Notes: generated by a model not told the origin, from the sequence alone. Counted from the stretch's first letter, positions 1 to 11,235 are shown. The stretch: 64,000 bases of DNA from Cichorium intybus (GCA_023525715.1 CM042010.1:159045407-159109406); one strand, 5' to 3'. Numbers and translations are program-made.

Positions 1-43
1 GCACCTGTACCGTTTGCCTTCGTATGCCGGCAAAGAGACAAAG
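1..43 (+). other. Possible 3' end of a coding exon (partial)
   Basis: The first 43 bases are less AT-rich than what follows, are open in all three plus-strand frames, and end in AAAG followed by GTAGGG, a good splice donor. They could be the end of an exon of a gene lying to the left. The segment is too short to identify, and neither frame nor strand is certain. Confidence 0.3.
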
Positions 44-1128
44 GTAGGGTTTAATTTCAATTTTGATTTGATTTCGGTTCTTGATTAAGTAATTTAGAAT
101 GTATAGATAAAGACTTCAAATAAAATGATCAATAGTACCTTATTTCAAGAAGTTTCATTTTCGTCCCATTCAAAATGAAAGTTAATTGCTTTTTCAGGCA
201 TTTCCATTTGGCCCTTTTAAAGTAACGTTCAATCAGAATGCTCAAAATATGGAAAGCTAAGCCATATCTATGTTGAGAAGTAAGATTCTGCTTAATGCTA
301 TATGCAAGAATTAGCAATTTAGTTTAATTTTTTTTGTGTATTTTAGCATCCTACTTTCGTTTAGTCGTCCCCCCTTGGAGACCATTTCCTTCTGTTACAA
401 CATTGTACTTTCACTTTTTCTCTATTTAAGCCATTATTATACTTTGAAAACTCTACCCAGTTATAGCATTGCACATTTTCAAGGGTTAAGCTAATTATTA
501 AAGGTTAAACACAAGAGAAATGGTAATTTTCTAGGGTTTCCTCCGTGCTCCGCACGGGTTACCATTATTATACTCGCACTTCTCCTCAGACAGTTATAGC
601 ATATGGTACCGTTGTGTAAGTTACCCTTCACCTTGACTTCTTTAAACATAGGAGAAGGAAAACCCTAGAAAATTACCATTCAACCTAATTAGTCGATATA
701 GGAAAACGACAACCCAAGTATTTAAACCGATCGGTCCCAAATATTTTCTCCTTAAAGAGTCGCTTACATTTATACGAGAAACAAACGGACCCGTGCGGAG
801 CACGGGGTCCCACTCGTTATTATTAAAAAAAGGTTATACAAAACCATCAATTTAGAAAGTTTAATACCACATATTATTATTTATCATAAAACCATTTATT
901 TTTAACTAATTTTAAATGGTATAAATTTATGTCTACATAGAAAATTTTATTTTCTTTGCATTTATCTAATATTAATTAATCAATTTAGAAACATTATTAG
1001 AAAGAAATTGAAAAGTCATGGAATTTCAAACTAATACGATACAAGTAAATTTGCTTTTGTTATTTCAAACTAATATGACACAAGTAAATTTGCTTTTGTT
1101 ATGATAGATATATAGATTACCTTATTAT
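44..1128. other. Non-coding, transposon-derived flank
   Basis: No credible coding exon is seen. The stretch is AT-rich. It holds an inverted repeat (about 518-541 against 657-681, built around TTTTCTAGGGTTT) and two GC-rich hairpin motifs of the CCGTGCGGAGCACGG type (about 542-559 and 789-806), which are typical of plant Helitron 3' ends. A TAGCATCCTACTT motif at about 345 recurs near other Helitron ends in this window. Confidence 0.5.
760..825 (+). mobile_element. Degraded Helitron-like 3' end
   Basis: A hairpin, CCCGTGCGGAGCACGGG, is followed by GTCCCACTCGTTATT. Plant Helitrons end with such a hairpin a few bases before CTAG and a 3' T. Here the expected CTAG reads CTCG, so I call it decayed. 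No matching 5' TC end was located. Confidence 0.35.
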
Positions 1129-1378
1129 TCTATATATTAAAAACCGTGTTTTTTGTGAACGTTACATGAGGATTTTTTTTTTTTTTTGTGGTTTGTCACG
1201 CGGATCCTCATCCAGATCTGGATCGTATACTGGATCCGGTTCAGCGAATATAGATGTTTCTCGATTTCGTAGGCACTGTGATGAATTACCGTCTTCTTCT
1301 TCATCCCTTCTTCTCCTCTTTCAGTCGGTGACCCTCTCCCCACGATTTTAGAACTCCAAATTCAGCGATAATCGGGAG

Positions 1379-1512
1379 ATGATGTCGTCGCAGCCTTACG
1401 TTTCCATCCCCCATCGGAGCTGCAATCAACCTAGGGTTCGATTCGATGACTTCAGAGACGGAGTGTCACGTTCTCCGACCAACAAAGCTTTGTTGCTGGT
1501 ACTATTAACCCC
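1379..1512 (+). pseudogene. Unidentified gene-like fragment in the Helitron
   Basis: This stretch is less AT-rich than its surroundings and starts with ATG ATG TCG TCG CAG. It is open for about 45 codons, with text such as PRVRFDDFRDGVSRSPTNK. It looks like a captured 5' coding exon, but I do not recognise the donor gene. It lies directly upstream of the listerin-like fragment. Confidence 0.3.
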
Positions 1513-1808
1513 GATGGTAACCTTATCGTTTGAATCATGATGGGTAGGTAACTCTTCTTCAGTATTTTACATATAATCAATAAATCAAACTTTAAAACCC
1601 TTGTAACTAATGACTGGCGGTGGCGGTGTGCGACAGTGGGGTGGCGGCGCTTGCTTGTGGTGGTCGAACACTGCAGGCCTTGGTCCGAATTCCACTAAAT
1701 TAGTCAAGAACACCTTCTAGCTCGACTCTATTTCTGTCCTTATATACGCACACATGTTTTGTTTCATGTTGGTTTTAATTAAGAAATTCTGAAATCGAGT
1801 GATTGCAG

Positions 1809-2774
1809 TTTAGCCGCTTCGCTGCTACCATCGGGTGCCACATCGGTTGGATTTGGGGGTTATGTCGGCAGCGCACGCATTGATACTTCTAGACCCATTA
1901 CCCAAGACACTGATTCTCCTTTCTTGGTATTTGAAGTTCCTTTTGCTTCAAGTAAAATTGATTCAGTAGTTTCTTTGCTAAAGCATCATCGTACTTACAT
2001 GATTACATGATTCTAATATGATTCAGGTACGTTGCTTGCTAAAACTAATTCATTTAGGTACAGAGTTTGCTGTTTTACACATCGAGTAAAATCGGTGTCT
2101 GACCTTCTAATTTCTTCTATGGTGGGATATTATTCTCTTCTGAGTTCTGACCAAAACTGTGACAAAGATGCTTATTTCAAAATTTACTTTTTTTTGTTTT
2201 CAGCAGAAACATGTATGTTGGCTCTTTATCTGGTGTACTGTGATTAAAATCATTAAATATGAAAAAGAAAGATTTGGTCGGCTTAACTCATTCAACTGCT
2301 GAACAAAATATAGAGGTGTTGATAATATACTTTGAAGAAGATCAACATAAACGTCCATTCAATAAAATTATAGAATTGGGATCACAAGGTTTAGTGTCCA
2401 TAAACATAGGAAAATACATCTATATCGAGCCCGCTAAAGATAGTGAGCACAAAGGTGTATATCGATACCATAAAATGTATAATTCATCTACATTTTCTGT
2501 CGTTATTTCTCTATTATATGCATTAATAAACTATATTGAAAAGAAGTTTTATCTTAACGATACAAGTGTATATGGCGTCGATCAATGTCAAGTTTACATT
2601 TGTAAAGTACATGAATTGTCATGAAAATCAATAGAAGTGTTGCACCAAAAACTGGATTTAATTCATACATTTGGTCCATAACGATTTCGGAACTGTTAAA
2701 CCGCAATGTATGACATTGATGGTGAATTGGCACAGCATTTGAAGAGACTTGCAAGAAAAGATCCAACCGCAAAG
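1809..2774 (+). pseudogene. LTN1: Captured fragment of a listerin-like E3 ligase gene
   Basis: Two exon-like blocks carry text typical of the N-terminus of plant listerin, the ribosome-associated quality-control E3 ligase. Block one (1809-1926) sits between an AG acceptor and a GT donor and reads LAASLLPSG, then VGFGGYVGSARID, then DSPFL. Block two (about 2709-2774) ends at a GT donor and reads DIDGELAQHLKRLARKDPTA. The HEAT-repeat body and C-terminal RING domain are absent. The intervening 780 bp includes an unrelated 121-codon open frame (2259-2624). This is a gene fragment and not a working gene. Confidence 0.7.
2259..2624 (+). other. Unidentified 121-codon open frame
   Basis: An open frame with ATG start and TGA stop lies between the two listerin-like blocks. 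The predicted product has no motif I recognise; it contains text such as GVYRYHKMYNSSTFS. It may be part of another captured fragment or chance in AT-rich DNA. Confidence 0.2.
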
Positions 2775-2887
2775 GTAACACCATTAATTCATACATATCT
2801 ATTCAAAGCTAAATGAATAATTTGCTATCTAATTCACATATTAACTTTCTTTTTGTGGTATTCTATTTCATGATAACCTACTGATAG

Positions 2888-4321
2888 CATAGATGCTGTG
2901 GTGACTCTTGATGAAATTCCTAGATGGAGTGATGGCGATTTCACATTTTCTTATGAAATTGAAGATCCCAATTTCCCAAATTCACACTTCCCCGACCCCT
3001 TGGCTTCATCTTCTGGAACAGAAAATAGTGGAAAACTTTGAGGGTTTCCTATTGACCATGATGTTAATGTAAATATATGTGGAGCCCAAGAATGTCTCTC
3101 CAAAAGAGCCATTGTGGAGAGATGTGAGACTCCAACATATATATACAAACTTATAGGACTGTGTCGCACCAATGTGGGATACATTAACACTCCCCCTCAG
3201 AGACGTAGGCTCGATGACGTTACAAGGATGCGGGACACCGGCTCTGATACCATGTAAATATATATGGAGCCCAAGAGTGTCTCTCCAAAAGAGCCCTTGT
3301 GGAGAGAGGGGAGACTCCAACATATATACAAACTCATAAGACCGTGTCGCACCAATGTGGGATACACTAACACTCCCCCTCAGAGACGTAGGCTCGATGA
3401 GGTTCGGGGGTGCGGGACACTGGCTCTGATACCATGTAAATATATGTGGAGCCCAAGAGTGTCTCTCCAAAAGAGCCCTTGTGGAGAGATGTGAGACTCC
3501 AACATATATATACAAACTTATAGGACTGTGTCGCACCAATGTGGGATACATTAACAGTTAACTCAAAAATCTATCTTTGGAGAGGAAATCCATGGAACCT
3601 TGAAGTAGATGTTGTTGTCAATTCCACAAATGAGGTAAGGAGTTGTTGACTTTTTTCTTATGAATGTTGACTTTTTCCTTTTGTTATCACTTATTAGTGA
3701 TCACTGTCATTGGTCAAACTTTTAACTGTTCTACAGATTTTGGATGAAGCTCAATACAGCCCTGGTTTGCATGCTGCGGCTGTCCCTGGTCTAGCTAAAG
3801 AATGTGCAACACTGGTAACACAAAGATTCTCTTATGGTTAATTTTTAATTTGAAATAAGATGTTTGCCCTTGGTATTATGGTAAGGACATGATGCAACTT
3901 TTAACCTCACAGGGTGGTTGTAGAACAGGGATGGCAAAAGTTACCAACGCGTATGATCTTCCCGTAAGGTGAGTTTTTGTGAAATTGTTTGTTTTATTAT
4001 TTTGATTTATTTTGATTTTGATTTTATGTAATGTTTCTATTACATGAGGGTTATACATACGGTGGGGCCCAAGTATGCTGTAAAATATCATACTGCAGCT
4101 GAATGCTTTGAGTCACTACTATCGTTCTTGTCTAGAACTCCTCATTGAAAACGGTCTTCAAAGGTTGTTTTTTGTATACGAATATTTGCAATTATCCATT
4201 TTTATTTACAATTCTTGGGCTTATTATCCAATGGAATATTTAATTGCAGCATTGCTATGGGTTGTATATACACAAAAGCTAAAAATTACCCACGGAACCG
4301 GCCGCCCACGTGGGAATAAGT
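2888..4321 (+). pseudogene. Captured fragment of a GDAP2-like macrodomain gene
   Basis: Six blocks in gene order, with splice signals kept, match the N-terminal macro (ADP-ribose-binding) domain of the plant GDAP2-like family (macro plus SEC14): about 2888-3067 (DEIPRWSDGDF), 3562-3634 (SKIYLWRGNPWNLEVDVVVN), 3737-3814 (ILDEAQYSPGLHAAA), 3913-3968 (GGCRTGMAKVTNAYDLP), 4049-4163 (VIHTVGPKYAVKYHTAAE) and 4250 to about 4321 (IAMGCIYTKAKNYP). The copy is broken: an in-frame TGA precedes the TRIM insertion, a small deletion shifts the frame after HTAAE, and the rest of the macro domain and the SEC14 domain are missing. Confidence 0.75.
3068..3556 (-). mobile_element. TRIM retrotransposon, tandem form (three LTRs, two internal segments)
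   Basis: Three near-identical 120-122 bp LTRs (3068-3189, 3253-3372, 3435-3556) alternate with two internal segments of about 62 bp. On the minus strand each LTR starts TGTTA and ends TTACA. Each internal segment starts with TGGTATCAGAGCC, the initiator tRNA-Met primer-binding site, and ends with the purine tract CTGAGGGGGAG. A 5 bp target duplication, GTTAA, flanks the whole array (3063-3067 and 3557-3561). It carries no coding capacity, as expected for a TRIM. The LTR-internal-LTR-internal-LTR arrangement is the unequal-recombination form. Confidence 0.85.
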
Positions 4322-4988
4322 AAGAAATCCGTTTATTTTTCCTTTATTAAAGTATATTTTAGATATTTAACTAATAGTCAAACATTTGACTTTACTATAT
4401 GTCAACTCAAATCTTGCAATGTTTAATTCACAGAATCCAGTAGAATCGGAATTCAGGATTCTATTCTATGGTTGTGGATGGAATTGAATTCCATTCCTTC
4501 ACTTGCTTATGAAATGACGAAAATACTGCTCTTGTGTTTCTATCAAGAACTATTTGCCGGTTGCTCGAGAAACAAAAGGATAACATGACAGTTGTTGTCT
4601 TTTGTTTAACAACAACAATTGATACAGAAATATATAAAAGGTAAACGGGTGGAAATTTTTTTTCCGTATACGACATTTATAATTATATAAACATTTTCAC
4701 TTTAATTTTAAAAAAATTGCAGACTACTTGCACTCTGCTTTCCCCGTGACAAAAAAAGAAGAAGAAATTGCAATTTCAAAGCATTCAGCTGATGTTGGAG
4801 ATGATGATAATTTCCATAAACGACAATGTACTTTAATTGTTTTTTTTAGCATCCAACTTTTGTTTCTTTCTGTTACAGCATTGCACTTTGATCTTCCTTT
4901 TTGTGTATTGAAAAGTATATCTAACCCAATTATGACATTGCTACTGTTTTTTGTTGCATTTATCCGGAACTGTGCTCCAGCAATCCCG
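4322..4988 (+). other. 3' part of the Helitron, no gene recognised
   Basis: AT-rich sequence between the macrodomain fragment and the Helitron end. At about 4436-4500 it has a repeat-like segment rich in GGAATT and CCATTCC, resembling a segment in intron 4 of the helicase gene. At about 4848-4890 it has the TAGCATCC...TGTTACAGCATTGCACTTT motif seen near other Helitron ends here. No supported exon. Confidence 0.45.
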
Positions 4989-5016
4989 AACCCGTGCGGA
5001 GCATGAGCTCCCGCTA

Positions 5017-5846
5017 GTTTTAATTATTTACCATCATATAAAGACCTTCATGACAAACAACAAACACCACTCTCCCTAATTAGGAGGATGAACCAAGAAG
5101 ATTTCACATTTTGATTAGTTCAAGGAAAAAAAAAACCTACCTCCTTGCATAGTGAAAATACGTAACCTAGAAGTCCTCATTTTTGCATAGCTGATGTATC
5201 CAACTTGCATCAGAGAGTTGAGTCAACGTCATATATATGCACAAAAGCAAATTTAGATATGTATGACTTTAGTTGATCAACACTTGGATTCCCAAAAATA
5301 ACAGTAGTACATGCTATTATCTATCCAATTAAAATGACTGCAATCTTTTAAGATTAGTGTTTTTTCATAAAGACGTTAAATTAAATAGCCTCAAATATAG
5401 AATATCATCCATCCTATCTTTTGATATGATATAGCAGTTTTTTGGCGAGATTGGTAGCCATTCTATGTCTCACCTAGTTCATCTTTGTAGCTGGAACAAA
5501 ACATTGCAATTTTTGACCCATTTACATATGGCCTAGTCAAAGTCCGACAGACAACACACCTAACGTTGTACATGTTGTATCATGTCATGCACATTGCACA
5601 ACAAGTGAGGCCTTTGTTCCAAATCCATACAAACAAAAACAAAGCTAGTAATGGTAAGTTAGCTAGCACTCATACATGGAATATATGATAACACAATATG
5701 TTTCAAGTAAAAGCAAGAAACAAACACCAAACTCAGTTACATGCATAATCTTTTACTAGAAAGTCAAGAATCCATTGTTGCCAAATCTCATGAACAATCC
5801 ACTATAAAACCAAAACCAAGACAAACCGTTGCGGCTTCATAAGTTA
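5017..5846. other. 3' flank and 3' UTR of the SR34-like gene
   Basis: Downstream of the SR34-like stop codon (minus strand). The first bases left of 5847 are 3' UTR; I cannot place the polyadenylation site. The remainder is AT-rich intergenic DNA without a supported exon or repeat. Confidence 0.5.
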
Positions 5847-8800
5847 TTACCTGGAAGACATAATATGATTATAAATCAGCAACACACCAACTGTGATTTG
5901 TGAAGTTTAGTTTGTAGTCTTGTTATTATTACACAAAAACTAGTCAAGTAGGTAAAATAGAAAAGAGTATACCGGGATAAACTCTTGCTCCTGCTTCTGC
6001 TGGGACTCCTGCTCTTGCTAGGGCTTTTACTTGCCCGCTGAATTCCGATATCACATATAACAGTTATATAATAAACAGTATAACTAACTAAAAATGCAAC
6101 AATCAGCCATGTTTTGTTAATTATAGCATCCTACTTCCATTTCATCCTATTACAACACTGCACTTTGAATAATCTACAGCAATGTCGTTCAAATACAAAG
6201 CAATTTTCACTGCTAACAATGTCATGATAAGAACCAAACTAAAAGTGCAATGTTATAGTTGGATAGATATTTCAAAATACAATGGCTTAATAACAACAAA
6301 AATGAAGGATGCTATAGTAAACAAACAAATCAAAGTATGTTGCTATTTCTTGTGTTTAAACCATAGTTATGATAAACCACCATACAGTAGCAGATTATAT
6401 AAGATTTATGGGGTTTGACTTACAGATGGTAGGGGAGATCTGGATCTTGAAGGAGATCTGCAAAAAGTTCCAGAAACAACCGAGTTTAATATCCACATGT
6501 TCCTCTTTAAGAGCTCAAGCCTTGATGCCCACTTCCAAAATCAATATTAATCAATGGAAAATCCACATAGCAGCCCAATGCAATATATCACAGGATCTAG
6601 ATAACAACTAATCAATTAGGAAAATTATGATAGAATAAAATATGCTTTATTAGCCACATGTCATTACTATATTATATTCTCCAACTTTTTGTACCGTATG
6701 GTCCAAGTGTTAATAGTCCTAGTTCACACTCCAGCTTTACCATTGCAATGCAATCCATATCCATCATTCTTCGTGTTCCCAATCATGCTTATTTAAGAAC
6801 ACCACAAGAAATCCAAAACTGGAATCAACAAACCACAATTCCTCAACAACCATAACTGTTATAGCCAATTCCACTACTTTTAACATGCAATCCCCAAACA
6901 GCTAAATATATCTATATCTAAAAAGGACAAGACAACTTTCATCATATAATCAACAACAAATGATACATGGACAATCATTTTCTCAACATGTCTGTTAAAG
7001 AAAATCAGAAAGTAAACCATAGGATTGGAAGTAGAATGACAAACAAACTGGAAACCATTAGTTTAAACTAAGGTGTTGTTTCTTTTTTACTTAATAGACT
7101 TAAATCCTTATATATGGGTGCTTCTTTTTATCTTAATGCAAAAAAAAAAAATCAAACAAAGGAGGCTTTCGGCTTTTCCCACCAAGTCCTAGTTTTTTTA
7201 CAGATTTGCCCTCATTTATTTTTTACTTCCATTTCCCCAAGTCAGTCGTCAAGTTCTCATATATCTTTTAAACAGCACTTTATCCAGACAACAATCAAAA
7301 GTATTAGAAATTAGATAAACAGTATTGGCATTATTAACAAGATTGCTTACTAACATGGTAGAATATGACTTGTTAGTCGTCATCTTAAATTCTTAATTAA
7401 CAAAATAAAAAATACATCAAGTCAGATTTATTTCATCTTTATCATGTGATAAAAGTATAACCTCAAATCAAAATAAGCATACACACTCTAGACAAAAATA
7501 TATATATATGGGAAAAGATTCATGCCTTGATAAAGAGCGAGGTTTAGATCCAGAACGAGGGGAGGCAGATCTCGAACGAGATCTTGACTTACGAGAAGCT
7601 TTTGCTTTCGCTTTCGGGGACTTGCTGCATAAGAATATAACAAGGCCGAGTCAACTCAGGAGAGGCAGGGGCAAAATCGGAATAAATAGTACAATAAAAA
7701 GGGTCCAACCTTCTGCTCCTGCTATAGCTCCTGCTTTTGCTTCGACTGCGGCTACGGCTCCTAGAATGGCTTGAATCATATTCCTTCACCTATAAGTACA
7801 TTCAGATGAAAGGTAAACACATAACATACAAACATAGTTTATAAATCCATGAATAGTTAGCATATTGATTGAAATCATACACGTATGTATCCACGGGAGA
7901 ATGCGTTTCGAAACTCAGAGTCATCCAATTTTCGTATCTGTACGCAAAATTGAAAACATTTACTACAAAATTCATAACTTCAAAATTAATACATAGGAGG
8001 CAAAATAGATAAATGTTTACAGCATATTTCATGTCGTCATAGTTTGTGTAGTCCACAATCCCTGTGGTACCTGCAAAATAATAACATATCATCACGGATA
8101 CCTTAATAAAGTGAAAAAATTCAACATTTTTTTTATTAAATATGCATTATGATGAAACCCTTACCACCACCCTCCCTGAAAACTTGGGAGAAACAAACAT
8201 CTCCAGCCCGGCGCATGTGATCCTTAAGATCTTGCCATGATGCAGAAGAGGGTAACCCGGTAACCAGAACTGTATCAATCATAAAAAAAGTATATTTTGA
8301 GAATTAGCTATTCATAATTATTGATTAGCACCATGCAACATGAAGAAATGAAATACAGACCTCTGTAATCAGATCGTCTAGAAACTCCACCACTGCGACC
8401 ACCACCACCACCACGACCACTGCCGTGACTGCTGTAACGATCTGTAGAAGATGAGTTACCACGGCCACCATGAGCGAGTTCCACCTGTTAAAACACATAT
8501 GACGTTAAATGTTTTTAATGACAATTTAAACATGGTGATATCTTATGTGTGCATTGTATGTATGACCAACCCGTAATCTGTGCCCGTCAAAATCATAGCC
8601 ATCACGACCACGAATTGCATCTTCAGCATCACGAGACTCTTCAAACTAAAGAAAGAACATCAACTTATATGAGGAAAAGAATGATGAAGAAGAAAGCAGA
8701 AGCTGAAACAAAAATGAAGCTCACCTCAACAAATGCATAGCCTGGAGGCCTTGGTGGAATTTTCAAATCAATATGGGCTATCGGACCATACTGCAACCAA

Positions 8801-8990
8801 ATAAAAAGAAAGAAACAATATGTTGGTACATGTAGAACTCGATTTGAAACCAAAGGCTTGAAAGGCGACTTCATGTTGGAACCAAATTTTGAGCATTACT
8901 AATTACCTTGTAAAACAAATCTTCTACTTCTCGCTCGCGAATATCCCCAGGAAGATTACCAACATATAGCGTTCTGCTAGAGCGACTCAT
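5847..8990 (-). CDS. SR34: SR34-type serine/arginine-rich splicing factor
   Basis: Twelve coding exons join in frame to about 280 residues: 8990-8907, 8790-8725, 8645-8571, 8484-8361, 8269-8165, 8070-8021, 7937-7881, 7789-7710, 7624-7526, 6457-6424, 6037-5973, 5850-5847. The product has an N-terminal RRM (RNP2 LYVGNL; RNP1-type GYAFVEF), a glycine-rich linker, a second atypical RRM with the family hallmark SWQDLKDHMR, and a C-terminal RS domain (SRSRSRSRSKSRSYS) ending KSLSR. This is the ASF/SF2-like architecture: a nuclear factor that binds exonic enhancers and guides splice-site choice. Every junction is GT-AG except the exon 9 donor, which is GC (AAG/GCATG). SR genes are often alternatively spliced; a cryptic CGTAAGT inside exon 9 could serve as another donor. 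Family and structure are firm; SR34 rather than SR30 is my best guess, from the RS tail. Confidence 0.9.
6121..6316. mobile_element. Short inverted-repeat element in an intron of the SR34-like gene
   Basis: The left end reads TATAGCATCCTACTTC and the right end, reverse-complemented, CTATAGCATCCTTCATT. The element of about 196 bp lies in the intron between exons 10 and 11. Its ends share the TAGCATCC motif with sequences near 345, 4848 and 11668. No target duplication could be fixed. Confidence 0.45.
7525..7526 (-). other. GC splice donor (GC-AG intron)
   Basis: Exon 9 of the SR34-like gene ends TCAAG and the intron begins GCATGA. Only this junction, joined to the exon at 6457-6424, keeps the RS reading frame (SLS-R-SPSRSRSP). 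GC donors are a minor class of U2-type introns and are weak sites linked to regulated splicing. Confidence 0.7.
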
Positions 8991-8995
8991 AGATC

Positions 8996-9480
8996 CTGGT
9001 GGCACGAAAACCGTGAAAATTAGAAATCAAAACAACGTCAGAAGGATAAAGAACCGCAATGTTCCTGATGGCATGAAAACTTCGAGAATTTAGAACAATC
9101 AAATCAGAGAAATAGAATAATTCAATAAATACGGAGTGCACCCCAAAACAAACTGCAATAACCTAAATTATAAAACCAAAATACTAAATTACACAAAGAA
9201 CTGTGAAAATCGAAGTTACACGATCTTACAAATGAACAAAATTGATTGACAAATAGAAATTTTCAACATTAAAGCTAACCACATCTATACTTACAGATGA
9301 ATACATACATGCATATGCGCCGGTAATGGCATGTGTACGGAAAACGCAGAATTTTAGCGTACCTTGAGATGTAAAAATCTGGAGTGAGAGCGATATGGTA
9401 GAAAATTTCGACTGTTAGGGTTTTGAGAGAGGGACAATAACTATAGCCGTAGAAAGAGAGCAATCATCCCGTGTGGTGTG
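8996..9480 (-). promoter_or_regulatory. 5' UTR exon and UTR intron of the SR34-like gene
   Basis: On the minus strand a non-coding stretch with CT-rich and AACCCTAA-like text ends CTCAAG at 9363, followed by donor GTACGC. The matching acceptor CCACCAG lies at 8996-9002, five bases before the ATG. This gives a UTR intron of about 367 bp, a common feature of plant SR genes. The transcription start is probably near 9450-9480, but no clear TATA box was seen. Confidence 0.6.
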
Positions 9481-9784
9481 GTGTAGGCAAGATGTTTTGA
9501 TAAAAAGCAATTCCAGCGGCGGATATCTGGACTACGGGTGATGGAAAACTTCACGCTGGGCCCGGTATTAATGGGCTTTTCAATTTTTATTTGGGTTAAT
9601 AAAGTAACGATTTAAGTAATCATGTTTTTTTTTTTATCGGTATATTTGTTTGATTTATTTATTTTTGTTTGATTTATTTGTTTGATTTTTGGTGCACTCA
9701 AGGTACATATCCTTTTATGTTTTAACCTTTTTATATTAATAAACAATTTAAAACCTAAAATGTTTTCTATTTTTAAATATTACA

Positions 9785-9900
9785 GGGATCCCTTGATGGT
9801 GGATTTAACATTCCTCAAAGCGAAAAGAGGTTTGCTGGTTTTAGCAAGGACAATAAGAGCCTTGATGCTGATGTTCATCGCAAGTACATTTATGGTCTTA
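9785..9900 (+). pseudogene. RPL5: Captured exon fragment of ribosomal protein L5 (RPL5)
   Basis: After an AG acceptor (TTACAG) the sequence reads SLDGGFNIPQSEKRFAGFSK and then NKSLDADVHRKYIYG, which matches the central part of eukaryotic 60S protein L5 (uL18), where plants have DGGLDIPHS...KRFAGF...HRNYIYGG. The next codons leave the family sequence. Only one exon piece is present, so this is a fragment. Confidence 0.75.
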
Positions 9901-10809
9901 AGCTTATTCTTTATCTATTATTTGTTGACGGTTAAATGTCAAAAGCCGTCTACACAAAAAGTTGAAGAAGTTCTAATTATATATGTTATTCCTTCACGAA
10001 ATCATCTGGAAAATCTGTAGGAGGACCATCAAGAATAAATCAAAGTGTGAGGATGCGCCAAAAGACCTCCTATATAATATTTGATTGTCCACTACTATGC
10101 TCACTCAAGCTTATCTCAACCTTTTGCATGTACAGAAGCACCAAACATTTCCAAATCATTATAAGAATGATGAATAGATCAGAGCAAGTATTTAATTCAA
10201 GAAAATATGATAGACCTTTGTTCATCTTCAGGCGCTTCCTAAACAGGTACCAACTATAGTGCATATGCTTCCTAAAGTGAAACTAGATATTTTAATTTCC
10301 AAACGATGTCGAAATAATTCCATACTTGGACCGGAAGCTTGGAACATCCGTTAAAATTTCCCTTAGTCCAATATGTTTTGTGTTGACTTTCAGTCATAAC
10401 ATGCTCATTACATCAATAACTTAGAGATGGATGCCATTTACAAGGACCAGTTTGTAACCTAAACGAGGTATATTTTAGAATTTATTTTTGTCTTCATAAC
10501 AGTTCAACAAAAGATTTTATTTTATTTTATCTTTTTTGTTATTTTTGGTTCATTGCTACAACTTTAAATACCCATTTTCATGGACTGTTATGTTACATTT
10601 GTGCCATCCATTCTATGTGTTGGATCCTGACCCCGTTTGTGGTGTTGAGGTAATTATATATTTACAGTAAATTACAAAATGGTCATTTGCTTTTTGATTT
10701 TTACCTTTTTATGAAATTAATTCTTTCGTCTTTCACGATTGCTGATATTACAGTCAAGTTTCAAGATTAGTTGTAGATTTGATTTTTCTTCTCTGAGATC
10801 TTCATACAA
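9901..10809 (+). other. Helitron interior without a recognised gene
   Basis: Between the RPL5 and kinesin fragments lies AT-rich DNA with only short open frames. A segment at about 10560-10650 ends at a GT donor (GTTGAG/GTAATT) and could be another captured exon, but I do not recognise it. Confidence 0.4.
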
Positions 10810-11235
10810 ATAATCACCGTAGGGGATTCAAAAACATCAATGTTTGTACTAATTAGTTCCTCTGAGATGGACCTAAGTGAAACTTTAAGTTCTATGAACT
10901 ATGCAACAAGGGTCAGAGGGGTTGAATTATGTCTGCACGAAACCAAATTGATACAATTGAGCTTCAAAACTTAAAACAATGGTAAGTGAATAACCAGTTT
11001 TTTTTATTATTTCTTTATTTTCTACAAGTGTTTAACAGTTTCAAACTGATTAATACTTTTTATGAACCTTGATAAAGTTAAGCAAGGATCACTTCTAAAA
11101 GATGAATCGTTGAGGAAAGTAGAAGAAAGTATCCAGAATGTTGAAAGCAAAGTTAAAGGAAAAGATTAGACATTTAAAAACCAGATGGAAAAAATAAAGG
11201 AACTTGAGGGAAAATTGGAGATGAAAACGTGATTG
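10810..11235 (+). pseudogene. Captured fragment of a kinesin-14 gene
   Basis: The block at about 10815-10985 reads GDSKTSMFVLISSSE and then LSETLSSMNYATRVRGVEL, the end of a kinesin motor domain (family text GGDSKTLMFV...ETLCSLNFASRVRGIELG). After an intron-like gap, 11087-11235 reads KDESLRKVEESIQNVESKVK and, past an in-frame stop, KNQMEKIKELEGKLE, the coiled coil that follows the motor in one plant KIN-14 group. The fragment has at least one premature stop and drifts out of frame, so it is non-functional. Confidence 0.7.

Larger units (their letters stand above)
1129..5016 (+). mobile_element. Non-autonomous Helitron carrying captured gene fragments
   Basis: The 3' end is well supported: a GC-rich hairpin-like stretch (CCCGTGCGGAGCATGAGC) is followed by CTAG and a T, the standard plant Helitron terminus. 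The proposed 5' end starts TCTATATATTAAAA, which resembles Helitron 5' ends, although the preceding base is T rather than the expected A, so this boundary is less sure. No Rep/helicase gene lies inside, so the element would depend on an autonomous relative. It holds intron-containing fragments of at least two host genes, listerin-like and GDAP2-like, both on the plus strand, and a TRIM retroelement inserted into one of them. Introns kept inside the fragments mean capture at the DNA level, as Helitrons do. Confidence 0.65.

Noticed and set aside
3006..3551. 181-codon minus-strand open frame
   Set aside because: It runs through the repeated TRIM LTRs; its internal amino-acid repeats mirror the LTR copies. 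Not a gene.
3068..3556. CRISPR-like regular repeat
   Set aside because: Three 120 bp units with PBS and purine tract in a plant genome are a TRIM, not a CRISPR array.
6029..6037. Alternative acceptor GCAAG for SR34-like exon 11
   Set aside because: It would be in frame only if exon 10 were skipped; with exon 10 included, the TTCAG acceptor at 6037 fits.
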